A stretch of 64,000 nucleotides of DNA from Numida meleagris (lineage: Eukaryota; Chordata; Aves; Galliformes; Numididae), in NCBI RefSeq assembly GCF_002078875.1, contig NC_034409.1, positions 64,882,538 through 64,946,537 on the forward strand, in the 5' to 3' direction. Each line of letters starts with the position of its first letter. Position 1 is the first letter of the stretch. Of the stretch, positions 38,221 through 51,000 are shown in pieces. Both the position numbers and the translations under genes were made by a program. The notes under the pieces are model-generated. The model ran no database searches. It had not been told where the DNA came from and saw nothing but the letters and a program-made list of their open reading frames with translations.

Positions 38221-39275
38221 GGAACTGGTTGGCTGGTCGCAGCCAAAGGGTTGTAATAAATGGTTCTGTGTCAGGGTGGAGGCCGGTCACAAGTGGTGTC
38301 CCCCAAGGCTCAGTCCTGGGACCAGTGCTCTTCAATGTCTTTATCAATGACATAGACGATGGAATCGAGTGCACCCTCAGCAAGTCTGCAGATGACACCA
38401 AGCTGAGCGGTGCAGTCGATACATTGGAAGGAAGGGAAGCCATCCAGAGGGACCTGGACAGGCTGGACAAGTTGGCCCACGAGAACCTAATGAGGTTCAA
38501 CAAGGCCAAGTGCAGGGTGCTGCACTTGGGCCAGAGCAATCCCAGGTATTTATACAACCTGGGGGAAGAACTCCTTGAAAGCAGCCCTGCAGAGAGGGAC
38601 TTGGAGGTCCCGGTGGATGAGAAGCTGGACATGAGCCAGCAGTGTGTGCTGGCAGCCCGGAGGGCCAACTATGTTCTGGGCTGCATTAAAAGAGGAGTGG
38701 TCCGCAGGGAGAGGGAGGGGATTGTCCCCCTCTACTTGGCTCTTGTGAGGCCCCATCTGGAGTACTGCGTCCAGGCCTGGGGCCCCCATCACAAGCAGGA
38801 TGTGGAGCTCTTGGAACAAGTTCAGAGGAGGGCGACCAAGATGATCGGAGGGCTGGAGCACCTCTCCTATGAGGAAAGGTTGAGGGAACTGGGCTTGTTT
38901 AGTTTGGAGAAGAGAAGGCTCCGGGGAGACCTCCTGTGGCATTCCAGTACTTGAAGGGAGCGTATAAACAGGAGGGGGAACGATTGTTTGTGAGGGTAGC
39001 TAGCGATAGGACAAGGGGGAATGGTTTTAAGCTGAGACAGGGGAGATTTAGGTTAGATATTAGGAAGGAAGTTTTTCACACAGAGGGTGGTGACACACTG
39101 GAACAGTTTGCCCAAGGAGGTTGTGGATGCCCCGTCCCTGGAGGTGTTCAGGGCCAGACTGGACATGGCTCTGGGCAGCCTGGTCCAGTGGTTGGCGACC
39201 CTGCACTATGCAGGGGGGTTGAGACTTGATGATCTTTGAGGTCCTTTTCAATCCAGGCCATTCTATGATTCTATG
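38221..39275 (+). mobile_element. Younger CR1 LINE nested in an older CR1
   Basis: About 1,055 bp from GAACTGGTTGGCTGG to the tail TTCTATGATTCTATG. The frame 38229-38954 covers the C-terminal part of reverse transcriptase: [20 protein letters not shown], then [13 protein letters not shown], followed by the thumb and C-terminal region to RLRGDLLW. The residue before the acidic pair region is Ser where CR1 elements normally have Phe. A small deletion near 38938 shifts the frame; the next frame (38936-39229) continues with [23 protein letters not shown] occurs at both ends (38216-38221 and 39275-39280), a likely target-site duplication. Confidence 0.93.
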
Positions 39276-39432
39276 AAATGATCATTTCCCTGTACTCAGC
39301 TCCAGTGAGGGCACACCTCAAGTCAGATGCTGTACTAAAGGACATGGTTTGGTGGGGCATTGTTGGTGGTAGGTGGACAGTTGTAGTAGATGATCTTGGA
39401 AGTGTTTTCCAACATTGGTGGAAATTTCTATG
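39276..39432 (+). mobile_element. Older CR1 LINE, right half (interrupted, internally deleted)
   Basis: Continues the element at 38012-38220: TGATCATTTCCCTGTACTCA, GCTCCAGTGAGGGCACACCT. At about 39322 it jumps to the 3' end: GACATGGTTTGGTGGGGCAT, GATGATCTTGGAAGTG, TTTTCCAACA and a tail-like TTTCTATG. Several hundred bases of ORF2 and UTR between are missing, so the older copy also carries an internal deletion. Confidence 0.8.
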
Positions 39433-41930
39433 TCTGTATAGAACATATTTCACTGTTCAGTAACCTGCTGAATTAGGGGAGAAGGGAAAGAAAATGACTA
39501 ATTTCCATATTGTCAGCACATGCTTGGCACACAAGCCTTTGGAGCAACTGCAAAATTAGATGATATGATGATATGGAAGAAATTAATTTTTTTAATATGT
39601 GATCCTCCTTGAAGTATGTTTTGTTCTAAATAGCAATATGAATATTAAAGTAACATCTTCATGTTCCTAATAGGTTGTCCGTAAAAAAATAAGTAAATAA
39701 ATAAATAGTACTTGCAAAATAGGCTAATTTGGGACAAACATGATAATTTATTTATAAAGTATTCTGTCTGTCCCCATCAAGGCCCTTCCAGTATCATGCA
39801 AGTATTTATTAACTGTATTATAAACATCATCAAATATGTACCATAACAGAAAAATATAATATTAAAATATGAACTGAGCCACATTGTTAACAGGGAGTTG
39901 GAAATTATTACCGGTGGTAGCAGCGTAAAAGCCAGGCATCTCAAGTAGGTCTTACTCTTAGCCATTTGTTCTCTAAATGTCCACTGTTATTAGATGAAAT
40001 GTAGTTAATTTGATGATCAAAGCATACAAAGGTCTGTTTCTTATTTTATTTCAGTTTGTTTTATTAAATTTAAAAACTCATCTTTTGAGCTGCAAGGGCC
40101 ATTATACTTGAGAGCACTTACCTTTACAGTTTGTTTTCTTGTGATAGCAATCAGCAAGTCACTGCTGCAAATGTGGCACTGCCTCTTGTGTTTTACTTCT
40201 GATTTATTTTTCAAGTGGATATGGATTTTACAAAAGGTGCTGGATAAAAAGCTAGGAGAAGACCAGTCTGTTTCTCTGCTGAGCACATAAAACAACAGTA
40301 TTGATGGCCCCCTTACACCTTCTGCCATAAGTGACAGTTCTGATTTCAAAGGAATTCCTCCAGGGCAAATTGACAGCATAATCTGTGGTCTTTATTCATC
40401 ATTTTTATGTATGGCATGGACTGCCAAATCAGTGAGACACTGGACTGTAGTGTATGAAAGAGTCTAATGGCTGTATTTGTTCAGAAATGGAGGGATACAC
40501 TGCTTCTTGTGGAGCAGATACTTGCCCTTAGAGAACTGAACTGAAGCCCAGTAGCTCTTTGAAACAATATGTAATTGACTGTCATTTGAAGACATTTCTT
40601 CCCCTTTGGCAGAGATGATCACTCTTACAATCCTGATGAGAGAAAGGTTTTGTATGAACGTTCCCAGTTTGCTTCAGAAGACAGAAGAGACTCTTGGGAT
40701 GGTAATGGACAAGCTTCAAGTACTGATAGATAGTTAAGGATGATGCCATGTAGCAGATATGCAGAAGAACACATCTGTTCTTTTCCCCATAAAAGCAGGA
40801 CAGTGGCAGAATGCCTAAGTGTGAAGCAACCCAGGCAGCTTTTTTGTACGTGGAATTCTCTGTTAGTGTCAAAAGGGCAGCATATCAAAATACAGAATAT
40901 TTTTTTTCAAAGTAATTCAGCTTTTAGATATTAAACACTTTTTTTTGTCTTTTTCTGTTATAAGAGGGAAACTATTAAGAGGCAGTTTTTATCAGACAAG
41001 ATTACATCAAAATTTCATTCTTTTTCTTATTTGAAAAAAAAGTAATTTTTGCAGCTGTATTGTCTATTCTCCTTTCCCTGTTTTTATCATTGCTGCCACA
41101 GCATCTCTTCTTTTATCAGTTACAATGAAGTTCCACCACAAAATCTGTATTAGGCCATAGCCACACTGATTGCAACCAGATCGTTTTTGAGAATGCAGCT
41201 TATTTTAAATACTTGTTGAAAATTTCCTGCCAGGATTTGTTGAGGGTATAGCTTATGATGAAAATTGAGTATTATCCCATCGGAGAAGCATTTTTCACGG
41301 ACTTGGAAACCTCCTGAGGGAATGTCTTGATTTTTTATGAAATTTTCTTTCAGGAGAACTAAAATGAAAATCTGCTTTCCATTTCAAAATTACTTCTGCT
41401 TAAGAAATATTTTAAATTGTGTTATGTTATAAACCAGGAGCACTGACATTGAAACAGTTTACCTAAAATGAAGATTCATTGCACAGAAAATTTCATGTTT
41501 TCATGCTGTTACTCAAAACAAATGTTTTCAAGTGACTGTTAAGTGTTTCCATTGCACAGAAATTTTCTGTTACAGCTAAGAACAGTAAGGGGAGATCCAC
41601 AATTCCCTTCATGTTTCAATAAATATAAAGGAAATTATAACACAAGATAGTTCAAATTAAAAAAGGCATTTGAAGATCAGTATTCTAGATTGATGCTGGG
41701 TTTAAGATTTTCTTGTATGGCACTATACCAGTCAGTCCAATTAAGTAGCAAATATCTGCTATCTATTTCTTGACTCTTGTTACAGTAAAGCAAATGAATT
41801 GATTTTTCCTATTCCATTTGGAGAGAAAACCTGTTTTTCTAGCATTTCACATCAGTGAGAGCTCAAGAGAGTTACAGTGCATCAACAGTGTCTTGGTACC
41901 TCTTAGTAATATCTATTTGTTTTTCTTCAG

Positions 41931-42024
41931 TTTTCCAGATAAAGATATTCGCAGAACAGCAGTCCAGCAAATAGAAAATCTGTCAAATGATGAATTGTTA
42001 GAATACCTCCCGCAGCTGGTTCAG
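41931..42024 (+). CDS. PIK3C2G: PIK3C2G-like exon 7 of 8: helical (PIK) domain
   Basis: 94 nt between TTTTTCTTCAG and GTTCAG|GTAAGA. The first base completes Ser, then 31 codons follow: FPDKDIRRTAVQQIENLSND, ELLEYLPQLVQ. F-P-D-x-x-I-R-x-x-A-V-Q is the classic PI3K helical-repeat motif, and D-E-L-x-E-Y-L-P-Q-L-V-Q follows it in nearly all PI3Ks. The exon ends on a codon boundary. The frame runs open upstream to 41818, but the AG at 41929-41930 fits both conservation and phase. Confidence 0.95.
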
Positions 42025-42978
42025 GTAAGAAAGAAATTTTTAGCCAAGGATGTCTTCTGTCCCAGTCAGTAAGTTCATTAAACACTTTTGTATCTTTCAG
42101 TTTGATACATTATAAGAGGAATAAGTAAGAAAGACTGATCGGGTGATGAAATGATTGAATTAGCAGGACGGAGGTATAGACATTCTCACTTGGGAGAATG
42201 TAATTGTTTTGGTAACGTCATTGATCTTTTCCATGTATTACAAAATGACCTTTCTAAAGGAAGGAAAAAAAAAAAAAAGTTTTTACATGTTACCGGCCCG
42301 TTGCTTCCAGAATAATAACTTTGTGGTTGAATCAGTCCTGTTGTGCAGTTAAGGAGGAGCTAGCCAATTTGAAAGCATTATCCACTTACTTTGTAACTCC
42401 AAACACGTGGATTTTTTACATTTCTTCATTTCAGAGTTCCTCAGGGTTTTGTGTTTTATTTTCTTAATATGTATATATTTGTGTTTATATTTATATACAC
42501 GCATATCAATGTATATATGCATATATCTATATAGATACATAAGTACGCATGAATGCACTATTGTAGTAATTTACTGTGAAACAGTGGAACCACACCTTTA
42601 CAATATTCAGCGCGGTTGAATGCTTATGGGAGATTTCGCCTTTCACAGCTCCCATTTCACAAATAAATTTTTGGATAGAATTTATTTTCCAAACCAGAAT
42701 GGTAAAAATTTAAATATAGCAAAGGCTGTATATTTGCGTGTATATTTACATGTCTGAAATCCAGATGATATCCACTGGTCTTGCAGGGGACAAGTATAAG
42801 TATATACTTGTGTCCTGAAGTTCCTTTGCTGGTGTCATTTCTGGGGTATTCTCCATAAGTTGGATTGTTTGAAGCAAACTAACCACTGGAGATGATGTCC
42901 TTTCCAATTAATTTTATTTTACTTGAATAAAAGATAACAAAACCATCATGCAGGTGATTATTCTTATTATCTGTTAAG
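42025..42978 (+). other. Intron between exons 7 and 8
   Basis: 954 bp from GTAAGA to ATCTGTTAAG. It contains a TA-rich stretch at 42465-42540 and an A run near 42268. The acceptor has a poor pyrimidine tract, but the joined protein is continuous. Confidence 0.85.
42465..42540 (+). repeat. AT-rich low-complexity sequence
   Basis: Alternating TATATG/TATATT words, non-uniform. Confidence 0.7.
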
Positions 42979-43073
42979 GTGCTCAAGTTTGAGTGGAGTC
43001 TGGAAGGCCCTCTGGTGAAACTCCTGCTGAATCGCTCTCTTCAGAGCATCCAAATAGCCCATCAGCTTTACTG
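42979..43073 (+). CDS. PIK3C2G: PIK3C2G-like exon 8 of 8 in window: helical (PIK) domain
   Basis: 95 nt between TGTTAAG and CTACTG-type donor TACTG|GTAAGA. It encodes [32 protein letters not shown], with the final Trp split after base 2. K-F-E-x-x-x-x-x-P-L-x-x-x-L-L-x-R-S-L-x-S-x-x-x-A-H-x-L-Y-W is a hallmark of the PI3K helical domain just before the kinase domain. The next exon must start with G to complete Trp. It was not found in the remaining 20.9 kb. Confidence 0.94.
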
Positions 43074-44860
43074 GTAAGACTATTTTTTTTACTAGTAATA
43101 CAGCCGTTTTCCATTACAGTGAATATTATCCATAATTTCATCAGTGACAAACTCTGTTTTTGTTTAAAATAAACAGAAATATTTTTCACTCTCATTATTA
43201 CCCTTTCAGTACTGGGTATGGATAAATTCCTGCTTATCTCTGCCTTCATCCTGTCCCTAGGGAAAAAATAAAAGGTCTGCTCTCTTAGTTAAGGTACCAT
43301 TTGTATTTTTTTTTTACTTAGCTGGTTTGAACCAAAAGTAGTCTTCCTCAAAACTTGCAAGGTATCCAAGCAGCATTGAGTTACTGATAAAAGATCCTGT
43401 TCCTGAGATTTCTCTGACCTCTTCTAAGGATTTTAGACTTCTCATGTGTGTTCAAGTCAGTCTCTTGTTGCATCTACATATCAGTCTACTTGTGATAGCA
43501 GTGTTTCCATTGCTTTTAGTGGTCATGAAGATGTAACAGTTCTGATAGTAACTGCCATTCACTGTCCATCTGTACAGTGTAAGGTCATCTGTAATCGTAT
43601 TAATTGCATGCAGTGATTACTCTGTTTGCTATGCCATCACTTCAAGGCTCTCTGAAAAGGAATGTGGTCTTCTGTCATCTTGTACTGCTCTGTCATCTGA
43701 AAATCTAGCTGGTTTTCTTTGCATGCTTAATAATGATGGATGAAATGAACTTTCATTTACAGTTCAACTCGTTCAGATCTCTGAAAGCAAAAGCTTTCCT
43801 GCCTGCAAAGCAAAGACAACAGCTTGAAATGTAATCATTTTGTTTATGAAGTGTGAGGTCAGAAAGAGCATAGATCATATTTTTATACCTGCATGATCTC
43901 TGGAAGTGTTAGTGAGGACAGAACAGAATTTTGACTGCGTTTATTTCACTGAAATAAATAGGCTAATAATCATATGCCTAATCAGTTTATCTGTCAAATA
44001 AAGAGGAACATTTAGTGAGCCATTTTTCTGACAGTGCCTGAAATATGACTGAAACTTCTACTGTTTTATGATTAACTTAGTCATGCCAACTATAAAATGT
44101 TCTGTCTTAGAGTCCTTAAGTGTGCCATGAGAGATGGTAGTTTTTCTGTTTTCCTAGAGCTGAATGGACGTTGGGGTCATCATCAATTTGCCTGTACTTT
44201 CTTTAACTCCTTTGACGTCAGAAGAAAAATTCAGCATGTGTAATCTTCCACTTTACTTTGCAACGTAGACCTGTGTAGATACTTCCTTTTTGTTTTTTTT
44301 TCCCTAATTTTGAATGACTTATCTGATGGTATAGCCTTAGGAAATACATAGCAGAAATTGTATCTTGAGTAATAGATATCCTTATCTGGAACCATGTAAT
44401 TTAATGTGGTAAAGGACTTATATTTTATATATATCTTAAGATATAACACTACTGAACATACCTATATCTAATAGAATATTTCTGAATGTTCACTGTATTC
44501 TCTGCCTTTCAACTGGTAGCACATGTGTCGATGTCATCCAACCTCAGGTTATTTTACAAGCACTTTTTATCCTTGTGTGCATTAGGAAGTAGAGATATCA
44601 TCCGCTACTGTGTGTCTATTAAATATTTTGATTATCTTCCCATGCCTTGGTTGCAGATGGAAACTACTAGTTTACTAAATGTCCTTCTGGAGTGTCCTCT
44701 GGACACTTCCCTTAATAATATTTCCAAACTGTATAAATAGTGATTTGCTATTTATCCCCAAATAGACGTGTATGGAAAGTATACTTAATCTAAAATGTGA
44801 GTAGTTTCTTAGACAGGCAGCTTTTGATTAAATGTTAAAATTAGTATATGTTCCTAAGTA

Positions 44861-44960
44861 TGTATATGTAAACATAAATATACGCACACATTTATGCATA
44901 TATATACATGCATGTATGAGTATAATGCATATATAAATATATATAAATATTCAAAAAAAG
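44861..44960 (+). repeat. AT-rich cryptic (TATG/TATA) repeat
   Basis: Alternating purine-pyrimidine words such as ATGCATATATATACATGCAT over about 100 bp. Confidence 0.75.
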
Positions 44961-45013
44961 AATTTATCTTCTGGATTTTCAGTACCTTATCTAGCAGACA
45001 ATCCTAGCAGAAA

Positions 45014-45051
45014 TTTGATTGATTGATTGATTGATTCATTGATTCATTCAT
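45014..45051 (+). repeat. (GATT)n microsatellite
   Basis: About five perfect GATT units followed by interrupted GATTCATT units. Confidence 0.9.
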
Positions 45052-48000
45052 TTAAAATCAGGACATGGTTTTATATTAATGAATATCTACCTAGTACCTG
45101 TACAGGAATCTTCAGGACCACTGTCATGTGTTGTGTTTTCCCATGCAGTAGCTGTGTTCCTGGAACAAGTTATCGATAAATACCAATAGATAATGTGTTT
45201 TGAGAAGAAATTCTCATAATTCCCTTGTCTTAGAACATGGGAAAGCCTGGGTGAGTGGAGCAACATGAGAAAATACAATAATACAGAAATAGCAGCAGCC
45301 ACCTGTAAAGCAGCTATCTTTACAAGTAGAGTGATATACTACTATGTGCACCCAAAACACACAGAGCAGTCATTATTTTTAGGAGGAGAGATTGCTTCAC
45401 AAGACATGTCTGCTTGTCTGGCTAGTCTCAAAAATTGAAAATGTAAAAAAATCTGACTAAACTTGAGTGTTTAATATACATGTTTAGCTGCACAAATTGA
45501 TCATGAAAATATCTAGTAATCCCATTCAGTTTAGTGGAAGGAGCTGTCGTACCTCTTTTATTTAGGCTTTTTGTTCAAGCTTTTCAGTATAAACTGAAGA
45601 GCTTAAATATAGCACACATTTATAATTTTTTGCCTCTAGTGTTTATCACACTATATACTTTTCTTCTTTATCTACTCTGCTCCACCATGTTCTCCAGTAG
45701 TAAGCTCTTTTCCACCTAGCATTTAAATGTATGTGATTATTAATATTTCTGTTCCAGAACTTTTAAATCCAGTTTCCCAAGTAACAAATTCTATTTAGAA
45801 AATTAGCAGTAATTTCATAGTTTATGCTAATAACGGCTTTCATTTACTCTGCAAACTGGATTTGTCTTTATAAAAGCAATGGAAAACAGAGATTTTTGTC
45901 CAGTTATCTCTAAAGAGATTTTTAAAAGAAGCTTGGTGATTTAATAATATGGGCAACATAAGTGTGCATGCGTGCTCCCAAAACTTCTTTTAAGAAATGC
46001 AGATAGCACTTTATTCTCTGAAGCATTTCATTCTGTTTCATAACAAGATTGGCAACCAAATCCAGTCATAGAAGCAAGAATTGGTAAAAACAAACATTAG
46101 AAATGATATTATATCTATTTTTAATTGTAATAAATGAAATTAATTTTCCACTATTAAAAAATTCAGTGTATAGAACTTGGAACAGAAGACTCTAATGTAA
46201 TTCAGTAAACTAGCGATGCATTTTCATAACCACAAAGGAAACATCAGCTGAGTTAAACTTCCATGTTTTGCAACAGCATTGTAAATCTAGACACTAGTTA
46301 CTAGAGCTGGTGGTGACTGGCAATGCTAACTCACTAGAATGACAAATGTCATTTTAGTAGTAGCTCAATTATTTAAAATTGACAGAATTTCCCTTCACAC
46401 CAGAAATAAGCTATTGCCCATAATGATATACCAGCTCATCACCTTTTTAATATTGTTGTTGGACAGTAAACTGTTGAAACCCTTACCATCAAGCAGTGAT
46501 AAGTTTGCCTGAAGATTTCATTTTAAAAATAAAACAAAAATAGGACAGTAATTGGCAAAGGTGAACAGAATAGATAGAATATTCGTTTTAAGATTCTTGG
46601 GACACATCTTCATCTACTGTAAATCAGGATAGCTTTGGTGAAAACAAGTCTTTTCTTTGCTTGTGCCTGCTGTGGATTTGTCCCATTAATTTTGATTTTG
46701 AGTGAGTAGGCAATTTGATCTTTCACCCTTATTTTTTTTCTTACTCTGTGTGACTTTTCTACTTTCTTAACTTTTCAGAAATTTAGGCCATCTGTATCTC
46801 AGTAGTGCTTTTGAATGTACTCCAACAGGAGACTAGAAATTACCCATGCATACAGTGCCAGTACAGGACTGTGTACTACGTAAATCCCATTTTAGTTTTA
46901 TTGCAAGGTAAGTTCCTCACATACATGAGGCGTGGGAACCTTTCACAACTACCTTTTAGAAATTTACTCTGATTCTAGTCTTTTCCTAGCTCAATTCGTG
47001 GGACAGGAGAAAGCTGGAGTGAGTTTTCCCACTCCATGCAGCTAAGTTGAGTAGGAAAGCTTTCTTACAGCTTTCTTCTAGCAAAGCAGAAGAGTGGCTT
47101 GAGGGGAAAGAAACCTGCTGAGACCCTTCAGGCCGTTTTGCCTGCTGTAAGTTTCCATTTATCTCCTCACTACCACATTTCACAGACAGTTTTTGTCAGC
47201 TTTTGTCCTCGAGTTTTAATCGACCCCTCTGTCTCTGGCAACCTGCCAATCCATTTCCAATTTGCTTGGAGCATTTTTTGCTTCCAGCTTCTTCCATAGG
47301 TGGCAGCTGCAATGTACAATTGAAACAGCTGGCTGGGGCAGCAGGTGGCTAGGAATATGTCTCACAGATGGTTGCCTTTCACAGGAGAATTGAATAATGG
47401 GGAGAAGGGTAGCGTCCTCTAAGATTGGTGGCAGCTGCTTGAAGGTGGTGCTACAAACAGGTTTCATTGTTGGGAGAGAGTATGAGTGTTTGTAAATTTT
47501 GGCAGACCATGAGCATATTATATGCTTAGCTCAAGAAACCAAAAAGATAAGTGAAACTGTTGTTGAAGGCAAAATGTTCTTTTGTAACTTGCTCTTTCAG
47601 AGTTATCTTTAAGTTGCAAAAATACTTATAGATTTTTTTAATTTATAACATTTTTCAACTACATGCTGTCTGACAACCAAGAGAAATGGAGTTTTCTTCT
47701 ATCTTTACAAGTACATGTCTTATAAATAATGTGAGTTAACTCTTGATGAAATCCAGCACACTGAAAATGATGTGAATTAGACTATTGATTTCAAGAATAG
47801 AGCGTCATATTTTATTTTATCTCATTTTCTATGTGAAAAGAGCTGTAGGAAGAAAAAACAACATAAGAAATATATAAAAACTTAAAAAGGCATCATTAAA
47901 TTCTCTGCCACTGGGAAGTTTGTCTCTTAATATTACATTTTCCAAAATTGTCTCCACTTAGATTAATTCAGTGCTCCATGCTTTGAATTTCAGGATTATT

Positions 48001-51000
48001 GGTTCATATTTTCTGAAAGGGAATGTATTTTTTTGCTATTAAAACTAGTCTACACTAACTATATTTTACTTGAAGACTTCAAAACGAGGAATATACCAAA
48101 CAGGTGCTCATCTGTCCAACACCCTTAATTATCCAAATGCTAAACAGGCAGCCATGCTCCAGCTCTTCCCACAATGTGGTGTCTCTCTATAACAGTCAGA
48201 GACTGTCAAGTCTGCTAATTATTAATGAACTTCCTAAACAACTAGGTAGAGAAAGCTGAAAAGCCCAACCCAATAAAATGACATTAGCTCAATCCAAAAT
48301 CATCAATTTTGACTTGTGTTAATTTAATTCTCCTTATTGATCTGAGTCAGAAGAACACTTAATCACATATGTAACATTAAAGCTGTGAGTAGCCAGTCCT
48401 AGCATATGTTTGATTGGTTGCTTTGCTGCTCTGCATTAGAATTTGAGTTCAGTTCTGGAGTTGCTCAATCCTACAGCCTTCTGAAGTAAGGTGTCATTCG
48501 TCCAAGTAATAATTATAAGGTTAACCTGAATTAGGAGTACTTGATCATCATTGTGTTTTGGACTGCAAAGAACCTAAAATGTAAAGTAGATTAATATCTA
48601 GGCATTTTCATTCTGAGCTTCTAATGGCTACTTCCGTAATGCCAATAATTTACTTTTTTTTTTTTACTGTAGCTACGTGTCTGTAACATTTTATACCTTT
48701 GGACCATTATTTTTGTGAGGTAAGGATTCAGCTGTCTACTATGCTGTTTCATTGTTAGCCTTGGTGGAACTTAGATTATTGCCTTGGAAAACAAAAATAT
48801 AGTTATTTTCCTTCCTAATTCACAGACTTTCAGTTGTCTCAGTTTTAGAAAACGATGATGTCAAACGAAACGGAAGGATTTTGTTGTGAGGAAGCAAAAA
48901 GATGTAACATTTTCACTCTTGGCTTTGACCTTCAGTATTTGCAGACTGAGTAGGCAAATGGTACATTTAAATGAATAAAACCATTTCTTGCATTTAATTC
49001 AACACATTTTGGATATTATGAAAAAAAAAAAAACCTGCTATTTTGGACTCACTTCTTTTCAGCTTTAGAGAAAGGGAAGAATGAGTTGGCTGTACCAGAG
49101 CTGAAATTGATAAAAGGATGTAGTATATTGTAACCTTACCTAGCTACTCTGTGTTGGTCAATACTGCTCAATAAAAGAGGACAAAGGGGTAAGACCAGTT
49201 GGTAGACTTGTAGTCAGCTATACCTCATAGCTACTGCCTTCCTCTTTGGCTCTATTTTGGACTGCTTTTTCCAAGACAGTAGTGGAGCAATGTTAGAAAT
49301 AGTTCACATCAAGAGCCACCACCCCCAAAAGACAGGATGAAGAAACTTGCCCAACCTGTGCACTGCCTTCAACACTGCCCTGCCCACACTTGCATGCACA
49401 TGTGAACCACTGACTTTCAGCCTCTTTTAATCTCTCTACTGTTTGTGGACTATAATATAACCCTCACGGTATTTCTGATGCTAGAGGCTCAAACAATGAT
49501 GCAGAATTGAGTCACGGTTTGGTGGGGTAGCACACACAGCACCAGTGAGACCCAGAGCCCAGCAGCCTGCAGTGCAGATGCAGTCTGTATGCTGCAGAGG
49601 GAACTGGCCCTACTGTGTCTATGCCGTTTCACTCCAGGTCCAGGAAATTCTCCATGTCTCTCCCTTTTAATCTTGAAAATGTACCTTAATGTTCATCGCA
49701 GACTGAGATTCAGTGAGAGATTCCAAAGACTAGATGACCTGGTTCCCATTGCTGAAAATGATACTTTCAAGCAAAGTTGAATGCAGATTGGCAAGTGTTC
49801 TAGCATTTAGTAAGACTACCTGTAAATTTGCTGTCTAGATTATTCCATGTACAAAGGAGAGAAGTCTGAATACATAAATACCTCTTCCTAGTTTGTGATG
49901 CTTTCTGCTGACTTTAGCAGCCATTTAATCGGGCAATTTTTCTCTGGAAATGAGTGTGACAACATTCTGCTAGAACTAAGTTTACTTCTATAATGTAAAG
50001 GGTTTTGCACATAGAATTTATTTGCGAAAGACCAAAGAAGTTGCAGGTGCTGTGAATTCTCTTTATAGATTGAAATATTCTCACTAAAAGAGTAAACATT
50101 TTTCACTTCTAAATTTCTAATTAGAAGGAAACAAAAACTAAGTTCCAAAGAATTAAAAAACAAATTGCAAACGCTCCCATGAAAATTAAACAAAGGACCT
50201 AAACATAGCACTTTGCCATTATAAATATAACGAAGAAGTTAGTTTTAACCTCTCTGTTAAAAATTACAGCTTTCAAAGAAAGGAATCAAATTAACAATAA
50301 AGCAATTAAAACTATGACTTCTTTGATAATTTGATTAATATGAAATAATCTCATTAATTCTTAAGAAATGATAGAACATAGTTGTGTATGTGTCTTGTTT
50401 TAGTGATTTAACATTGTTAGTAGATTTGTTGAATGTTTAGAAATTGAAGAGTACTATGTGTTTTTCCAAAATGAATGAGAGTGTGAAAAAGAAGAGGTAA
50501 AGCAAGGTGAGAATGGAGTGAAGCATGGTTATTCCTGTCATTGATTACATTTATACAGGCAAGTATTTGGCTGCAGCTAAATTAGTAATTGAATGTAGAG
50601 ATAAATGTTCCCACCTTTATAAGAAAGGAAATTCCAAATGCCAAAAATCATATTTGAGGAGGATTAACATTGCCAAGCACAATATAAAAAAGCCTTCAAG
50701 GGCCAAAGTTATCAGTGTGCGTTACTGTAATGATAAAATACACCACTATATTCATGTGCAAGTAAAAAGAGTTGGAGTTGAAAACATGAACGAAAAAATG
50801 TGAGAGCTCTCTGAAAAAAAAAATTATTGAGCAATTGGCCTTAACACTATTTGCTGCTTCATGATTTATAAGATAGCACTAAGGGAAATGTTTTTCAGTA
50901 CGTTGTTTTTCAAAACACTGCTGGTCTGATTTATTTTATTTTCACTCTTTTTACATTTAAAAATATTGATGCTAGCAAATGTGTTTTTCAGTTAAATTGA

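Larger units (their letters stand above)
30828..41930 (+). other. Intron between exons 6 and 7
   Basis: 11,103 bp from GTAAGG to TTTTTCTTCAG. It holds an ancient CR1-like remnant (33005-33295), the nested CR1 pair (38012-39432), an A-rich tract at 37487-37520 and otherwise AT-rich sequence without recognised genes. The 31000-33000, 33300-38000 and 39450-41900 stretches show nothing I can name. Confidence 0.85.
4800..43073 (+). other. PIK3C2G: Gene span: class II PI3-kinase, PIK3C2G-like (internal exons only)
   Basis: Eight exons join in one frame into about 358 residues. Splice phases agree at all seven joins: exons 1, 2, 3, 5, 6 and 8 end after codon base 2, exons 4 and 7 at a codon boundary. 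The segment runs from the end of the Ras-binding-like region (residues 1-45) through the C2 domain (about 50-192) into the helical PIK domain (about 200-358). Class II PI3-kinases phosphorylate PI and PI4P at the 3-position on membranes. From family knowledge, mammalian PIK3C2G is liver-enriched and makes PI(3,4)P2 on endosomes, sustaining Akt2 signalling. Assignment to gamma rather than alpha or beta rests on recalled resemblance in the C2 and helical blocks, without a database search. Both ends of the gene are outside the window. Confidence 0.88.

Noticed and set aside
50525..50803. 92-codon + strand open frame rich in Lys
   Set aside because: No recognised domain; it lies in AT-rich intron where frames of this length occur by chance.
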